DNA of 64,000 nt from Zoogloea sp021286885 (GTDB taxonomy: Bacteria; Pseudomonadota; Gammaproteobacteria; Burkholderiales; Rhodocyclaceae). Below the pieces are notes generated by a model. It saw nothing but the letters and a program-made list of their open reading frames with translations, did no database searches and was not told the origin of the DNA. Below are positions 1-9,147 of the stretch, piece after piece; the stretch's first letter is position 1; each line of letters starts with the position of its first letter. The DNA lies in assembly GCF_041915215.1 (NCBI RefSeq), contig NZ_JAYSBV010000003.1; one strand, given 5' to 3'. The position numbers and the translations under genes were made by a program.

Positions 1-223
1 GGGCGCCCAGGGACCAGCCCACCACGATGGCGCCCGGGGGAATCGCCGGCAGCAGGGCGTCGGCCCAGTCGGCCAGGGCCGGGCCGCAGGCGGGGGCGTC
101 TGCGTGGCCGGGCAGGGCCGGGGTGTGAATCTCGAAATCGGCGGGCCACAGGGGCGCCAGCGGGGCCCACACGGCGGGGCTGAGCCCCCAGCCGTGGAGC
201 AGCACCAGGGTGGGGCGGCTCAT
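1..223 (-). CDS. bioH: Pimeloyl-[ACP] methyl ester carboxylesterase BioH (3' part missing)
   Basis: This is an alpha/beta hydrolase that removes the methyl group from pimeloyl-ACP methyl ester, ending the BioC-BioH route to the pimeloyl moiety of biotin. Only the N-terminal 74 residues lie in the window. They begin MSRPTLVLLHGWGLSPAVW, the HGWG oxyanion-hole motif typical of BioH, and end in GWSLGA, the nucleophile elbow with its serine. The ATG overlaps the bioF stop codon (ATGA), so the two genes are translationally coupled. Position after bioA and bioF supports BioH over a generic hydrolase. The catalytic Asp and His lie outside the window. Confidence 0.85.
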   Translation of the reverse strand, partial: MSRPTLVLLHGWGLSPAVWAPLAPLWPADFEIHTPALPGHADAPACGPALADWADALLPAIPPGAIVVGWSLGA

Positions 224-1425
224 GGGCGGGCCTCCAGCCGTACGAGGGCGGCAATCAGCTGATCCACCTGGGCCAGGCTGTGGGCGGCGCTCAGCACGAT
301 GCGCAGCCGGGCGCTGCCCTTGGGCACGGTGGGCGGGCGGATGGCGGGCACCCACAGGCCTTCGGCTTCCAGGGCGCGGGAGACGGCCAGGGTTTCGTGG
401 TTGTCGCCGATCACCAGGGGCTGGATGGGGGTGTCGGAAGGCAGCAGCTGCCAGCGCGTGAGCCCCGCCAGCCCGGCCTTGAGGCGGGCGATGAGGCGGG
501 CCAGATGGGCGCGGCGGGCGTCGCCCTGTTCGATCAGGTCAACCGCAGTCAGTACCGCATGGGCCAGCAGGGGCGGGGCGCCGGTGGTGAAGATGTAGCT
601 GCGGGTCTTGTTGACCAGCCATTCGATCACGTCGCGCCGGCCCGCCACGAAGGCGCCGCCCACCCCGGCGGCCTTGCCCAGGGTGCCCATGTAGAGGATG
701 CGCGGCGAACTGAGCCCGAAGTGGGCCAGGCTGCCGCGCCCCTGGGGGCCGATCACCCCGAAGCCGTGGGCGTCATCCACCAGCAGCCAGGCCTTGTGGG
801 CTTCGGCCAGGGCGAGGAGTTCGGGCAGCGGGGCGAGATCCCCGTCCATGCTGAACACCCCGTCGGTCACGATGAGCTTGCGCGGTGCGCGGGAGGCTTC
901 CAGCCGGGCGGCCAGGGCGGCCACGTCGTTGTGGGGATAGCGGATCAGCTCGGCCCGGGAGAGCAGGGCCCCATCCACCAGGGAGGCGTGGTTGAGCTTG
1001 TCGGCAAAAATCGCGTCGCCCCGGCCCAGCAGGGCGGGCATCACGCCGATGTTGGCCATGAAGCCGGTGGAAAACTCCAGGGCGGCCTCCATGCCCACAA
1101 AGGCGGCGAGGCGGGCTTCCATGTCGGCATTGACCTGGTAATGGCCGCTCACCAGCTGGGAGGCGCCGGAGCCCACGCCCCAGCGCCGGGTGCCCTCGAT
1201 GGCGGCCTCGGCCAGGGCGGGCTCGTTGGCGAGGCCCAGGTAGTCGTTGGAGCAGAAGGCGAGCAGCGGGCCGGGCAGGTCGTCCCGCTGGGCCAGGGGG
1301 CCGCAGGGGGTTTGCAGATTGCGGCGCTGGCGGTAGAGGCCGGCTTCTTTGAGGGCGGCCAGCTCGCCGGGCAGGCTGGCGAGGGGGTCGAGGGCGTCGT
1401 TGGGGTTGAAGGGCGTATCAGTCAA
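220..1425 (-). CDS. bioF: 8-amino-7-oxononanoate synthase BioF
   Basis: This PLP enzyme condenses pimeloyl-ACP (or CoA) with L-alanine to give 8-amino-7-oxononanoate, the first committed step of biotin ring assembly. The protein is about 401 residues, close to the usual 385-400. It shows FCSNDYLGLA near the N terminus, the DDAHGFGVIG segment that holds the PLP ring, and GTLGKAAGVGGAF with the Schiff-base lysine. I chose the TTG at 1425, which overlaps the bioA stop, because a longer start at 1479 adds 18 residues unlike BioF and lies inside bioA. It lies between bioA and bioH in a tightly overlapping operon read leftwards. Confidence 0.93.
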   Translation of the reverse strand: MTDTPFNPNDALDPLASLPGELAALKEAGLYRQRRNLQTPCGPLAQRDDLPGPLLAFCSNDYLGLANEPALAEAAIEGTRRWGVGSGASQLVSGHYQVNADMEARLAAFVGMEAALEFSTGFMANIGVMPALLGRGDAIFADKLNHASLVDGALLSRAELIRYPHNDVAALAARLEASRAPRKLIVTDGVFSMDGDLAPLPELLALAEAHKAWLLVDDAHGFGVIGPQGRGSLAHFGLSSPRILYMGTLGKAAGVGGAFVAGRRDVIEWLVNKTRSYIFTTGAPPLLAHAVLTAVDLIEQGDARRAHLARLIARLKAGLAGLTRWQLLPSDTPIQPLVIGDNHETLAVSRALEAEGLWVPAIRPPTVPKGSARLRIVLSAAHSLAQVDQLIAALVRLEARP

Positions 1426-2746
1426 GGCTGGCCTCCAGGGCGGCCCGGGTCTGGTGGGCCAGGAAGGCGATTTCGGCATCGCTCAGGATATAAGGCGGCA
1501 GGGTATACACCGTGTTGCCGATGGGGCGCAGCAGCAACTCGCGCTTGAGGGCTTCGGTGAAGAAGCGGCGCGCAAAGCCGGTGGGGGCGCCCTCCACGTC
1601 GAAGGCCAGGATCATGCCGCGCTGGCGCAGGTGGCGTACCTGGGGATGATCCCCCACGGCGGCCTGGAAGGCGGCGCCGAGCCGGGCGGCGGCGGTCTGG
1701 TTGCGGGCGATCACGTCGTCTTGGGCGAAGATGTCCAGGGTCGCCAGGGCGGCCCGGCAGGCCAGCGGGTTGCCGGTGTAAGAGTGGGAGTGCAGAAAGC
1801 CCCGGGCGGTCTCGTCGGCGTAGAAGGCGGCGTAGATGGCGTCAGTCGAAAGCACGATGGAGAGGGGCAGGTAGCCCCCCGAGATGCCCTTGGAGAGGCA
1901 GATGAAGTCCGGCCAGATGCCCGCCTGTTCGCAGGCAAAGAAGGTGCCGGTGCGGCCGCAGCCCACGGCGATCTCATCGGCGATCAGGAGTACCCGGTAG
2001 CGGTCGCACAGGGCGCGGGCGAGGCGCAGGTATTCCGGGTCGTACATGACCATGCCGGAGGCGCACTGGATCAGCGGTTCGACGATCAGGGCGGCGGTTT
2101 CGTGGGCGTGCTCGGCCAGATGGGCTTCCAGGGCCGCAGCGGCCCGGCGGGCCACGTCGGCGGGGGTTTCGCCGTCTTGGGCGAGGCGCGCATCCGGGCT
2201 GGGGACGCAGGCGCCGGGACGCACCAGGGGGGCGTAGGCATCGCGGAAAATCGCCACATCGGTGACGGCCAGAGCACCCACCGTTTCGCCGTGGTAGCTG
2301 CCGGCGAGGCTGATGAAACGGTTCTTGCCCGCTTCGCCCTGGTTACGCCAGTAATGGACGCTCATCTTGAGGGCGATTTCGGTGGCGGAGGCGCCATCCG
2401 AGGCATAAAAGGCGTGGCCCAGCCGGTGGCCGGTGAGGGCGGCGAGGCGCTCGGAAAGCTCCACCACCGGGCCGTGGCTGAAGCCGGCCAGCATCACGTG
2501 TTCGAGTTGCTCCAGCTGATCCTTGAGGGCCTGGTTGATGCGCGGATTGGCGTGGCCGAACAGGTTGACCCACCAGGAGCTGATCCCGTCCAGGTAGCGG
2601 CGCCCGTCCATGTCGTACAGCCACGCGCCTTCACCCCGCTGGATGGGGATGAGGGGGAGCTGCTCGTGGTGCTTCATCTGGGTGCAGGGGTGCCAGACGG
2701 CGGCGAGGGAGCGGGCGATGAACGCGGTATTGCGGGATTCGGACAT
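1418..2746 (-). CDS. bioA: Adenosylmethionine-8-amino-7-oxononanoate aminotransferase BioA
   Basis: BioA transfers an amino group from S-adenosylmethionine to 8-amino-7-oxononanoate, giving 7,8-diaminopelargonate. The 442-residue product is a class III PLP aminotransferase. It has the BioA-specific SSWWVNLFGHANPRIN segment, the SYHGETVGAL region, the DEIAVGCGRTG PLP aspartate motif and the SKGISGGYLPLS lysine motif. The start at 2746 (MSESRNTAFIARSLAAVWHP) matches the family N terminus; the open frame runs 37 codons further upstream with unrelated sequence. It is first in the bioA-bioF-bioH operon, with 146 bp separating it from the next gene. No BirA operator was recognised. Confidence 0.94.
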   Translation of the reverse strand: MSESRNTAFIARSLAAVWHPCTQMKHHEQLPLIPIQRGEGAWLYDMDGRRYLDGISSWWVNLFGHANPRINQALKDQLEQLEHVMLAGFSHGPVVELSERLAALTGHRLGHAFYASDGASATEIALKMSVHYWRNQGEAGKNRFISLAGSYHGETVGALAVTDVAIFRDAYAPLVRPGACVPSPDARLAQDGETPADVARRAAAALEAHLAEHAHETAALIVEPLIQCASGMVMYDPEYLRLARALCDRYRVLLIADEIAVGCGRTGTFFACEQAGIWPDFICLSKGISGGYLPLSIVLSTDAIYAAFYADETARGFLHSHSYTGNPLACRAALATLDIFAQDDVIARNQTAAARLGAAFQAAVGDHPQVRHLRQRGMILAFDVEGAPTGFARRFFTEALKRELLLRPIGNTVYTLPPYILSDAEIAFLAHQTRAALEASLD

Positions 2747-2828
2747 GGTACGGCTCTGGCGGGGGCGGGCCGTGCCGGAGGCGGGTCCGCCTGGAGTGAT
2801 GGCAAAAAGGGCAGGCAGGGATGGCAAA

Positions 2829-2879
2829 GTGGAGCGGCCCTTGCGGGCGCGCTCCACCGGGCCGGGGGCGAAAGCCCCC
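2829..2879 (-). terminator. Two adjacent GC-rich hairpins after the lipoprotein gene
   Basis: Bases 2829-2858 form a hairpin with arms GTGGAGCG and CGCTCCAC. Bases 2864-2879 form GGGGGC-gaaa-GCCCCC with a stable GNRA-type loop. They lie just past the stop of the leftward lipoprotein gene and before bioA. There is no long U run, so termination is only suggested. Confidence 0.4.
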
Positions 2880-2892
2880 GTGAGAGGGCTGC

Positions 2893-4140
2893 TTAGTAGG
2901 AGTACACGCTGGTGCCCGCGCTGCCCAGGGCGGTAAACACGTTGGCGTAGCGGCGTACTTCGCGCAGGTTGGCGCTGGTGCCGGAGCTGCGGGCGGTCCA
3001 GGTGCTGCCGTCTTCGCTGGTGATGATCACGCCGTTGTTGCCGGCAGCCACGAAGCGGGTGGCGGTCGTGGCGGAGGCGATCACCGCCACGCTGTTGAGC
3101 TGCTCGGTGGTGCCGGAGCTCTTGGTGGTCCAGGTGACGCCATCGTTGCTGAACAACACGGTGCCGTTATCGCCCACCGCCACCAGCATGTAGGTGGTCA
3201 CGCTGTTGATGGTGGAGGTGAGGGCGGTAACACCACGCAGGTTGTTGGTGGTGCCGGAGCTGCGGGCAGTCCAGTTCACCCCATCGGTACTGGTGATGAG
3301 CGCGCCGCCATCCCCCACGGCTACCCAGACGCCCTGGGCGGAGTAGGCAATCCCGCGCAGATTGGCCGTGGTGGGGGAGGTGCTGGTGTTCCAGCTGGTG
3401 CCGTTAGTGGAATAGCGCAGGGTGCCGCTGTCCCCCACGGCCACCACTGAGCCGCCGCTGTAGCCAAGGGCGTTCAGGGCGTTGGTGGTGTTGGAGGTGG
3501 CGGTGGTCCAGGTGCTGATGTCGGAGCTGTACTGGATCAGGCCGCTGTTGCCCACGGCTAAGTAATAGCCCAGGCCATAGACCGAGGCGTTGAAATCGGT
3601 GGCGGTGTTGCTGGTGATGGCGGTCCAGGTCTTGCCGTCGGTGCTCTTGTACTTGACTCCGCCGGCACCCACGGCCACGTAGGTGTAGGTGGTGGAGTCG
3701 CTGGCGGTGCCGTAGGACAGGCCGCGCATTTCGGTGCTGCCCAAGCTGCCACCGGTGTTCCAGGTGGCGCCAGCCAGGCGTGGGGTGACGGTGACGGCAG
3801 TGGACAGGGGGCCGCCTTCGCCACCATCCACCCGTCCGTTGAGTGCAAAGGTGTAAGTGGTGCCGTTGGTGAGGCCCGACAGGGTGTAGGGCGTCACCAT
3901 GCTCTGCACCTTGGTGGAGGCTGTTTTGGAAGTGGTGCTGACGGTAGTGCCTTCGTCATACCACAGCCAGTAGGTCACGCCGGATTCCTGAGTCCAGGTG
4001 ATGGTCACTTGGGTGTCGCCGGCGGTGACGGTGACGTTTTGCGGAGCAGAGGCTGAGCTACCCCCACCGCCCCCGCAGGAGGCGAGGAGTGCAGCAGCAG
4101 ACAGCGGAAGCAGGGCGCGGCAGAGGCGGGTCAGGTGCAT
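2893..4140 (-). CDS. Lipoprotein with a fibronectin-III-like domain and beta-propeller-type repeats
   Basis: This is a predicted outer-membrane or surface lipoprotein of 415 residues; I do not recognise a named family. From the start at 4140 it has a lipoprotein signal ending LLASC, then a Gly/Ser linker. A roughly 90-residue segment follows with fibronectin III character (PQNVTVTAGDTQVTITWT, YTLSGLTNGTTYTFAL). The rest consists of about seven degenerate repeats of roughly 40 residues built on the pattern AVGDxGxxxxSxDGxxWTxxxSxTTxxLxxV. These resemble the BNR/Ycf48-type beta-propeller blades of sialidases and photosystem assembly factors. It stands alone between bioA and ppk. A binding role on the cell surface is inference. 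Confidence 0.7.
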   Translation of the reverse strand: MHLTRLCRALLPLSAAALLASCGGGGGSSASAPQNVTVTAGDTQVTITWTQESGVTYWLWYDEGTTVSTTSKTASTKVQSMVTPYTLSGLTNGTTYTFALNGRVDGGEGGPLSTAVTVTPRLAGATWNTGGSLGSTEMRGLSYGTASDSTTYTYVAVGAGGVKYKSTDGKTWTAITSNTATDFNASVYGLGYYLAVGNSGLIQYSSDISTWTTATSNTTNALNALGYSGGSVVAVGDSGTLRYSTNGTSWNTSTSPTTANLRGIAYSAQGVWVAVGDGGALITSTDGVNWTARSSGTTNNLRGVTALTSTINSVTTYMLVAVGDNGTVLFSNDGVTWTTKSSGTTEQLNSVAVIASATTATRFVAAGNNGVIITSEDGSTWTARSSGTSANLREVRRYANVFTALGSAGTSVYSY

Positions 4141-4226
4141 GGATTCAGCCATCGAAAAAATCGGTCAAGCCCGGGATTCTACATCAGCGAACCCCGGGGC
4201 TTGCGGCTTTGGCCGTGTTTCCCGCG

Positions 4227-6341
4227 TTAAGCGGGCGTTTCAGGATGTAAGGGCTGGGGGCCGACCAGCTGCCCGGTGAGATCCTGGAGCAGGATTTCCT
4301 GGGCGGCGCGCCGGGTCAGGCGTGGGCTCTTGCGCTTGTAGCGATTCTCCGCATCCAGCTCCCAGGCCTGGCAGTTGTCGCCCAGGTAGGGGCGCAGCCC
4401 TTCCTTGATGACGCGTCGGTGCACCTTGGGATCGAGGATGGGGAAGGCGATTTCGATACGGCGGAAGAAGTTGCGCTCCATCCAGTCGGCACTGGAGAGA
4501 TAGAGCTTCTCGGCCCCGTCGGCGTAGAAGTAGAAGATCCGGTGGTGCTCCAGAAAGCGGCCCACGATGGAGCGCACCCGGATGTTCTCCGACAGCCCCG
4601 GAACGCCCGGCTTCAGCGCACACAGGCTGCGGGCGATGATGTCGATCTCCACGCCGGCCTGGGAGGCCTCGTACAGGGCTTCGATCACCTCGGGTTCGAG
4701 CAGCGCATTCACCTTGAGGATGATGCGTCCCTTGCGCCCGGCCCGGGCCGCTTCGGTTTCGTTCTTGATGCCCTGCACCACATTGGGTTGCAGGGTGAAG
4801 GGGGCCTGCCACAGGTGGCGCAGCTTGCCCGCCTGGCCAAGGCCGGTGAGCTGCTTGAACACCTCGGCCACATCGGCGCCGATTTCCTCGTTGGCGGTGA
4901 GCAGGCCAAAATCGGTGTAGAAGCGGGTGGTGCGCGGGTGGTAGTTGCCGGTGCCCAGGTGCACGTAGCGCTTCAGATGCTGACCTTCGCGGCGTACCAG
5001 CAGGAGCAGCTTGGCGTGGGTCTTGTAGCCGAACACGCCGTACACCACATGGGCGCCGACTTCTTCAAGGCGGGAGGCCCAGCTGATGTTGGCCTCTTCA
5101 TCGAAGCGCGCCATCAGTTCCAGCACCACGGTGACTTCCTTGCCCTTCTGGGCGGCGCGCAGCAGGTGTTCCATCAGCACCGAGTCGGTGCCGGTGCGGT
5201 AGACGGTCATCTTCACGGCCACCACGTCCGGATCGTCTGCGGCAGCCTTGAGCAATTCGATGACCGGCTCGAAGCTCTGGAAGGGGTGATGCAGCAAGAT
5301 GTCCTGGTGGCGCATCGCGGCGAAAATATTTTCCCGCTTGTCCAGGCCCTTGGGGCGCACCGGCTGGAAGGGGGGGTATTTCAGGTCGGGGCGATCCACC
5401 CAGTCCGGCACCTGGTTGAGGCGCACCGGATTGACGATGCCCGGCACCCGGTACACGTCCTGGGGGGCCAGCCCGAACTGCTGGACCAGGAAGCTGGTCA
5501 TGGAGTCGGAGCAGTTGTCGGCCACTTCCAGGCGCACCGCGTCGCCAAAATGGCGCTGCTGGAGTTCGCCCTTGAGGGCGGCGCGCAGATCCTTGATTTC
5601 CTCTTCGTCCACGTCCATCTCGGAATTGCGGGTGACGCGGAACTGGTAGCAGCCCTGTACCGTCATGCCCTCGAACAGGTCGCCCACATGGGCATGGAGC
5701 AGGGACGAGAGGAACACGAAGCCGTAGTCCACCCCGGTCAGCTCCTTGGGCAGCCGGATCACCCGGGGCAGGGCGCGGGGCGCCTGGACGATGGCGGCGC
5801 CCGAGTCCCGCCCGAAGGCGTCGCGCCCTTCCAGTTCGACTGCAAAGTTGAGGCTCTTGTTGAGCACCCGGGGGAAGGGGTGTGCTTGGTCGAGGCCGAT
5901 GGGGGTGAGAACGGGCATCACCTCCCGGGTAAAGTAGTCCCGGGCCCACTGGTGTTGCTCCTCGGTCCAGGCGTTGCGGCGCAGAAAAACGATGCCCTCG
6001 GCGGCCAGGGCCGGCAGCAGGGTGTCGTTGAGCAGGGCGTATTGTTCGGTGATGAGGTCGTGCACTTCCTTGCTGACCAGTTCATTCAGCCGGGCAGGGG
6101 AGAGCCCGTCGGCGCCCGCCTTGGCGCCGGAGAGCATTTGCTCCTTGATGCTGGCCACCCGGACTTCAAAAAACTCATCCAGATTGCTCGATACGATGCA
6201 CAGAAAGCGCAGCCGTTCCAGCAGCGGCACGTTGGGGTCGGCGGCCTGGGCCAGCACCCGGCGCTGGAACTGGAGCAAGGACAGCTCCCGGTTGATGAAG
6301 TGGTCAGGGCTATAAATGCGATGGGCGCGGGTGGGGGGCAT
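4227..6341 (-). CDS. ppk1: Polyphosphate kinase 1
   Basis: PPK1 makes long-chain inorganic polyphosphate reversibly from ATP at the cytoplasmic face of the membrane. The 704-residue protein has the usual length and domain order. The N domain contains FINRELSLLQFQRRVLAQA and SSNLDEFFEVRVASIKEQ, followed by the middle domain. Two phospholipase-D-like C domains follow, with the GYKTHAKLLLL motif carrying the histidine that is autophosphorylated in the family and the YVHLGTGNYHPRTTRFYTDFGL segment. It is transcribed away from ppx with 183 bp between the two starts. Many proteobacteria instead carry ppk-ppx in one operon. Confidence 0.97.
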   Translation of the reverse strand: MPPTRAHRIYSPDHFINRELSLLQFQRRVLAQAADPNVPLLERLRFLCIVSSNLDEFFEVRVASIKEQMLSGAKAGADGLSPARLNELVSKEVHDLITEQYALLNDTLLPALAAEGIVFLRRNAWTEEQHQWARDYFTREVMPVLTPIGLDQAHPFPRVLNKSLNFAVELEGRDAFGRDSGAAIVQAPRALPRVIRLPKELTGVDYGFVFLSSLLHAHVGDLFEGMTVQGCYQFRVTRNSEMDVDEEEIKDLRAALKGELQQRHFGDAVRLEVADNCSDSMTSFLVQQFGLAPQDVYRVPGIVNPVRLNQVPDWVDRPDLKYPPFQPVRPKGLDKRENIFAAMRHQDILLHHPFQSFEPVIELLKAAADDPDVVAVKMTVYRTGTDSVLMEHLLRAAQKGKEVTVVLELMARFDEEANISWASRLEEVGAHVVYGVFGYKTHAKLLLLVRREGQHLKRYVHLGTGNYHPRTTRFYTDFGLLTANEEIGADVAEVFKQLTGLGQAGKLRHLWQAPFTLQPNVVQGIKNETEAARAGRKGRIILKVNALLEPEVIEALYEASQAGVEIDIIARSLCALKPGVPGLSENIRVRSIVGRFLEHHRIFYFYADGAEKLYLSSADWMERNFFRRIEIAFPILDPKVHRRVIKEGLRPYLGDNCQAWELDAENRYKRKSPRLTRRAAQEILLQDLTGQLVGPQPLHPETPA

Positions 6342-6524
6342 GGGAACTCCCTGTTGTCGTTGTACGGACTGAGTATGTGACAGCTATGTTACGACGGCAT
6401 GACGCACGTCATTAAAGTTCCCCGGCGGTTCAGCAATCAGGGCGGAAACGGGCGTGGTTGGCGGGGTTTCGGGTGTTAGAATTGCCAGCTTCCGCGCCCT
6501 TGCGGCGTTTCTCTAGCCTGACTC
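6342..6524. promoter_or_regulatory. Divergent promoter region between ppk and ppx with a palindrome
   Basis: This 183-bp gap must hold both promoters. The clearest element is ATGACG-CA-CGTCAT at 6399-6412, a perfect 6-bp inverted repeat with a 2-bp spacer. On the minus strand a CTGTCAC half-site upstream of ppk recalls half a Pho box, but I find no convincing second half. Regulator identity is unknown. Confidence 0.4.
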
Positions 6525-8024
6525 ATGAACCGTGAGCTGATTGCCGCCATAGATCTGGGTTCCAACAGTTTCCGCCTCCAGATTGGGCGGATCGTGAACG
6601 ACCAGATCTACCCCCTGGACGGGATCAAGGAAGCCGTGCGCCTGGCCGCCGGCCTTTCCCCGGATCGCATCCTCGATAACGCCGCCCAGATGCGCGCCCT
6701 GGATGCCCTGCGCTGCTTCAACGAGCGTCTGCGGGATTACCCCCGGGAGGCCGTGCGGGCGGTGGCCACCAACACCCTGCGGGTGGCCAAGAACGCCCCC
6801 GAATTCCTGATCCAGGCTGAAGAGGCCCTGGGCTTCCCCATCGAGGTCATCGCCGGGCGTGAAGAGGCCCGCCTGATTTACGTGGGCGTCGCCCATACCC
6901 TGCCCAACCCCCACCGCCAGCAACTGGTGGTGGATATTGGCGGCGGCTCCACCGAGTTCGTGATCGGCAAGAGCTTCCAGCCCATCCAGCTGGAATCCCT
7001 CTACATGGGCTGCGTGAGCTACTCCATGCGCCACTTTCCTGGCGGAAGCGTAGACAAGCGGGGCCTGCGCGAGGCCGAACTGGCCGCGCAAAAGGAAATC
7101 CAGACCATCAGCCACGCCTACCGGGCCACCGGCTGGGAAGAAGCGGTGGGTTCCTCGGGCTCGGCCAAGGCCCTGGTCGACATCCTGGAGCAAAACGGCC
7201 TGTCGGACGGGGGCATCACCCGCAGCGGCATGGAAAAGCTCCGGGCCCTGATGCTCAAGGCCGGCAACGTGAATAGCCTCAAGCTCGAAGGCCTGCGCCC
7301 CGACCGGCTGCCGGTGCTGCCCGGCGGGTTTGCGATCATGTGGGCGGTGTTTCAAGAATTCGGCCTGGAGCGCATGGTGTTCTCCGAAGGCGCCCTGCGC
7401 CTGGGGGTGCTCTACGACCTGCTGGGTCGCTACCATCACGACGATCTGCGTGATGCCACCGTCACCGCCTTTGGCAAACGTTACGGGCTGGACGAAGGCC
7501 ATGCAGCCCGGGTGAGCGAAACCGCCACCGCCCTGCTGCGCCAGCTGGACCCGGACACCGCCGATCCGGAGCATCCTGACCACCGTTTTTTAGCCTGGGC
7601 CGCCCGCCTGCATGAGGTCGGGGTGTCGGTGGCCCATTCCAGCTACCACAAGCACAGCGCCTACATCCTCGCCAATGCTGACATGCCGGGCTTCTCGCGC
7701 ATGGATCAGGGCCGTCTGGCCCGACTGGTGCTGGCCCACCGGGGCAAGCTTTCTCGCCTCACGGCTCTGGGGCCGGGCAATCCGGAATGGCGCCAGATCC
7801 TGTGCCTGCGTCTGGCCGTGGTGATCCATCGGGCCCGGGACGGGCGCGGCGTGCCGCCGGTCCAGCTCCAGGCCGATGGGCGCGGCCATGTGCTGCTGGC
7901 CGATCAGGCCTGGCTGCGTCATCTGCCCCTCACCGCTTCAGCGCTGGAAGAAGAACAGCGCCAGTGGAACGCGGTGGGCATGCCCCTGCGGGTGCAGACC
8001 CAAGCCCTGGCCGGGCAACCCTGA
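6525..8024 (+). CDS. ppx: Exopolyphosphatase / guanosine pentaphosphatase family (Ppx/GppA)
   Basis: Ppx removes terminal phosphates from polyphosphate; family members can also hydrolyse pppGpp. The 499-residue protein has the ASKHA-fold signatures: AAIDLGSNSFRLQIGRI at the N terminus, a REEARLIYVGVAHTL segment, and the DIGGGSTEFVIG phosphate-binding loop. The C-terminal half has an HD-like helical domain (RLHEVGVSVAHSSYHKHSAYIL). It opposes ppk1, so synthesis and degradation of polyphosphate sit back to back. The following gene starts 7 bp after its stop, so ppx may be co-transcribed with the Mla-type operon. Confidence 0.94.
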   Translation: MNRELIAAIDLGSNSFRLQIGRIVNDQIYPLDGIKEAVRLAAGLSPDRILDNAAQMRALDALRCFNERLRDYPREAVRAVATNTLRVAKNAPEFLIQAEEALGFPIEVIAGREEARLIYVGVAHTLPNPHRQQLVVDIGGGSTEFVIGKSFQPIQLESLYMGCVSYSMRHFPGGSVDKRGLREAELAAQKEIQTISHAYRATGWEEAVGSSGSAKALVDILEQNGLSDGGITRSGMEKLRALMLKAGNVNSLKLEGLRPDRLPVLPGGFAIMWAVFQEFGLERMVFSEGALRLGVLYDLLGRYHHDDLRDATVTAFGKRYGLDEGHAARVSETATALLRQLDPDTADPEHPDHRFLAWAARLHEVGVSVAHSSYHKHSAYILANADMPGFSRMDQGRLARLVLAHRGKLSRLTALGPGNPEWRQILCLRLAVVIHRARDGRGVPPVQLQADGRGHVLLADQAWLRHLPLTASALEEEQRQWNAVGMPLRVQTQALAGQP

Positions 8025-8031
8025 GCCAGCC

Positions 8032-9147
8032 TTGAACCTGCCCGCGCCCGGCGTGAATCTGGCCCCTGGTGGGGTGGCCTGCCTGGTGGGCGACTGGACC
8101 CTGGCCCGCCTGCTCCCTGCCGAGGCCTCTTTGGCGGTCGCCCTGGCGGCTGCGGCGAGGGCCCCCGGCTGGGATCTGAGCCAGGTAGCGCGCCTCGACA
8201 GCTACGGGGCCGCCCTGCTGTGGCGCAGCTGGGGGCGACGCCTGCCGCCCGGCCTGATTCTGCCCCCGGCCCTGGCGCCCAGCTTTGAGGCCCTGGCCCG
8301 GCTGCCGGCAGAAGGTGTCCGGGCCCCCTGCATCCGTTACCGACCCGGCGATGGCATCCGCCAGCTGGGCGTCTGGGTGCTGGGCCTGCTCCATCACATC
8401 CATGGGGTGATCACCCTGCTCGGGCTCTTGAGCCTGGAAATGCTGCAGCTCCTGCGCGGGCGCAGCCCCTGGCCCTGGCGGGAGTTCTCCGCCAACCTCT
8501 ACAAGTCCGGGGTGATGGCCATGCCGGTGGTGGCCCTGGTGGGCTTTCTGATCGGAGTGGTGCTGTCTTACCTCTCGGCCCTGCAGTTGCGCGCCTTTGG
8601 GGCGGATACCTTCATCGTCAACATTCTGGGCCTGGGCATCATCCGGGAGCTGGGCCCCATTCTGGTGGCGGTGCTGGTGGCCGGGCGCTCCGGCTCGGCC
8701 ATGACCGCCCAGTTGGGGGTGATGCGCGTCACCGAGGAAATCGACGCCCTGCTGACCATGGGCATTTCCCCCTATCTGCGCCTGGTGCTGCCCAAGGTGC
8801 TGGCCCTCAGTGTGGCCCTGCCGCTCCTGACCCTGTGGTGCTCCTCCCTGGCGATTCTGGGGGGCATGGTGTCGGCCAGGCTTCAGCTGGACATGAGCTT
8901 CCATTACTTCCTGAGCGCGCTGCCGCGCAGCGTGCCCTTCGCCAACCTGCTCATCGGGTTGGGGAAGGGGGCCGTGTTTGGCGGGCTCATCGCGCTGCTG
9001 GCCTGCCATTTTGGCTTGCGGGTCAAGCCCAACACTGAAAGCCTGTCGGCCAACACCACCACCTCGGTAGTGAGCGCCATTACCGTGGTGATTCTGGTGG
9101 ATGCGATTTTTGCGATTGCCACCCGTTCTTTGGGGCTGCCCCGATGA
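8032..9147 (+). CDS. mlaE: MlaE-family ABC transporter permease with an N-terminal STAS-like extension
   Basis: This is the inner-membrane permease of an Mla/MCE-type phospholipid transporter. About 110 N-terminal residues (from VACLVGDWTLARLLP) look like a STAS domain, the role played by separate MlaB in E. coli. The C-terminal 260 residues are the MlaE core: hydrophobic helices, GVVLSYLSALQLRAFGADTFIVNILGLGIIRELGPILVAVLVAGRSGSAMTAQLG, and a TEEIDALLTMGISP coupling-helix motif. No ATG lies near the family start. TTG at 8032 is my choice, GTG at 8053 the alternative. The stop overlaps the ATPase start (ATGA), so the operon is tightly coupled. Confidence 0.88.
   Translation: MNLPAPGVNLAPGGVACLVGDWTLARLLPAEASLAVALAAAARAPGWDLSQVARLDSYGAALLWRSWGRRLPPGLILPPALAPSFEALARLPAEGVRAPCIRYRPGDGIRQLGVWVLGLLHHIHGVITLLGLLSLEMLQLLRGRSPWPWREFSANLYKSGVMAMPVVALVGFLIGVVLSYLSALQLRAFGADTFIVNILGLGIIRELGPILVAVLVAGRSGSAMTAQLGVMRVTEEIDALLTMGISPYLRLVLPKVLALSVALPLLTLWCSSLAILGGMVSARLQLDMSFHYFLSALPRSVPFANLLIGLGKGAVFGGLIALLACHFGLRVKPNTESLSANTTTSVVSAITVVILVDAIFAIATRSLGLPR

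Noticed and set aside
4419..6380. 653-codon plus-strand open frame opposite ppk1
   Set aside because: Its composition (Gly, His, Gln, Val-rich) is that of an antisense shadow, and ppk1 is unambiguous on the other strand.
6365..6395. Pho box upstream of ppk1
   Set aside because: One CTGTCAC half-site but no second half at 11-bp spacing, so it falls short of the PhoB consensus.
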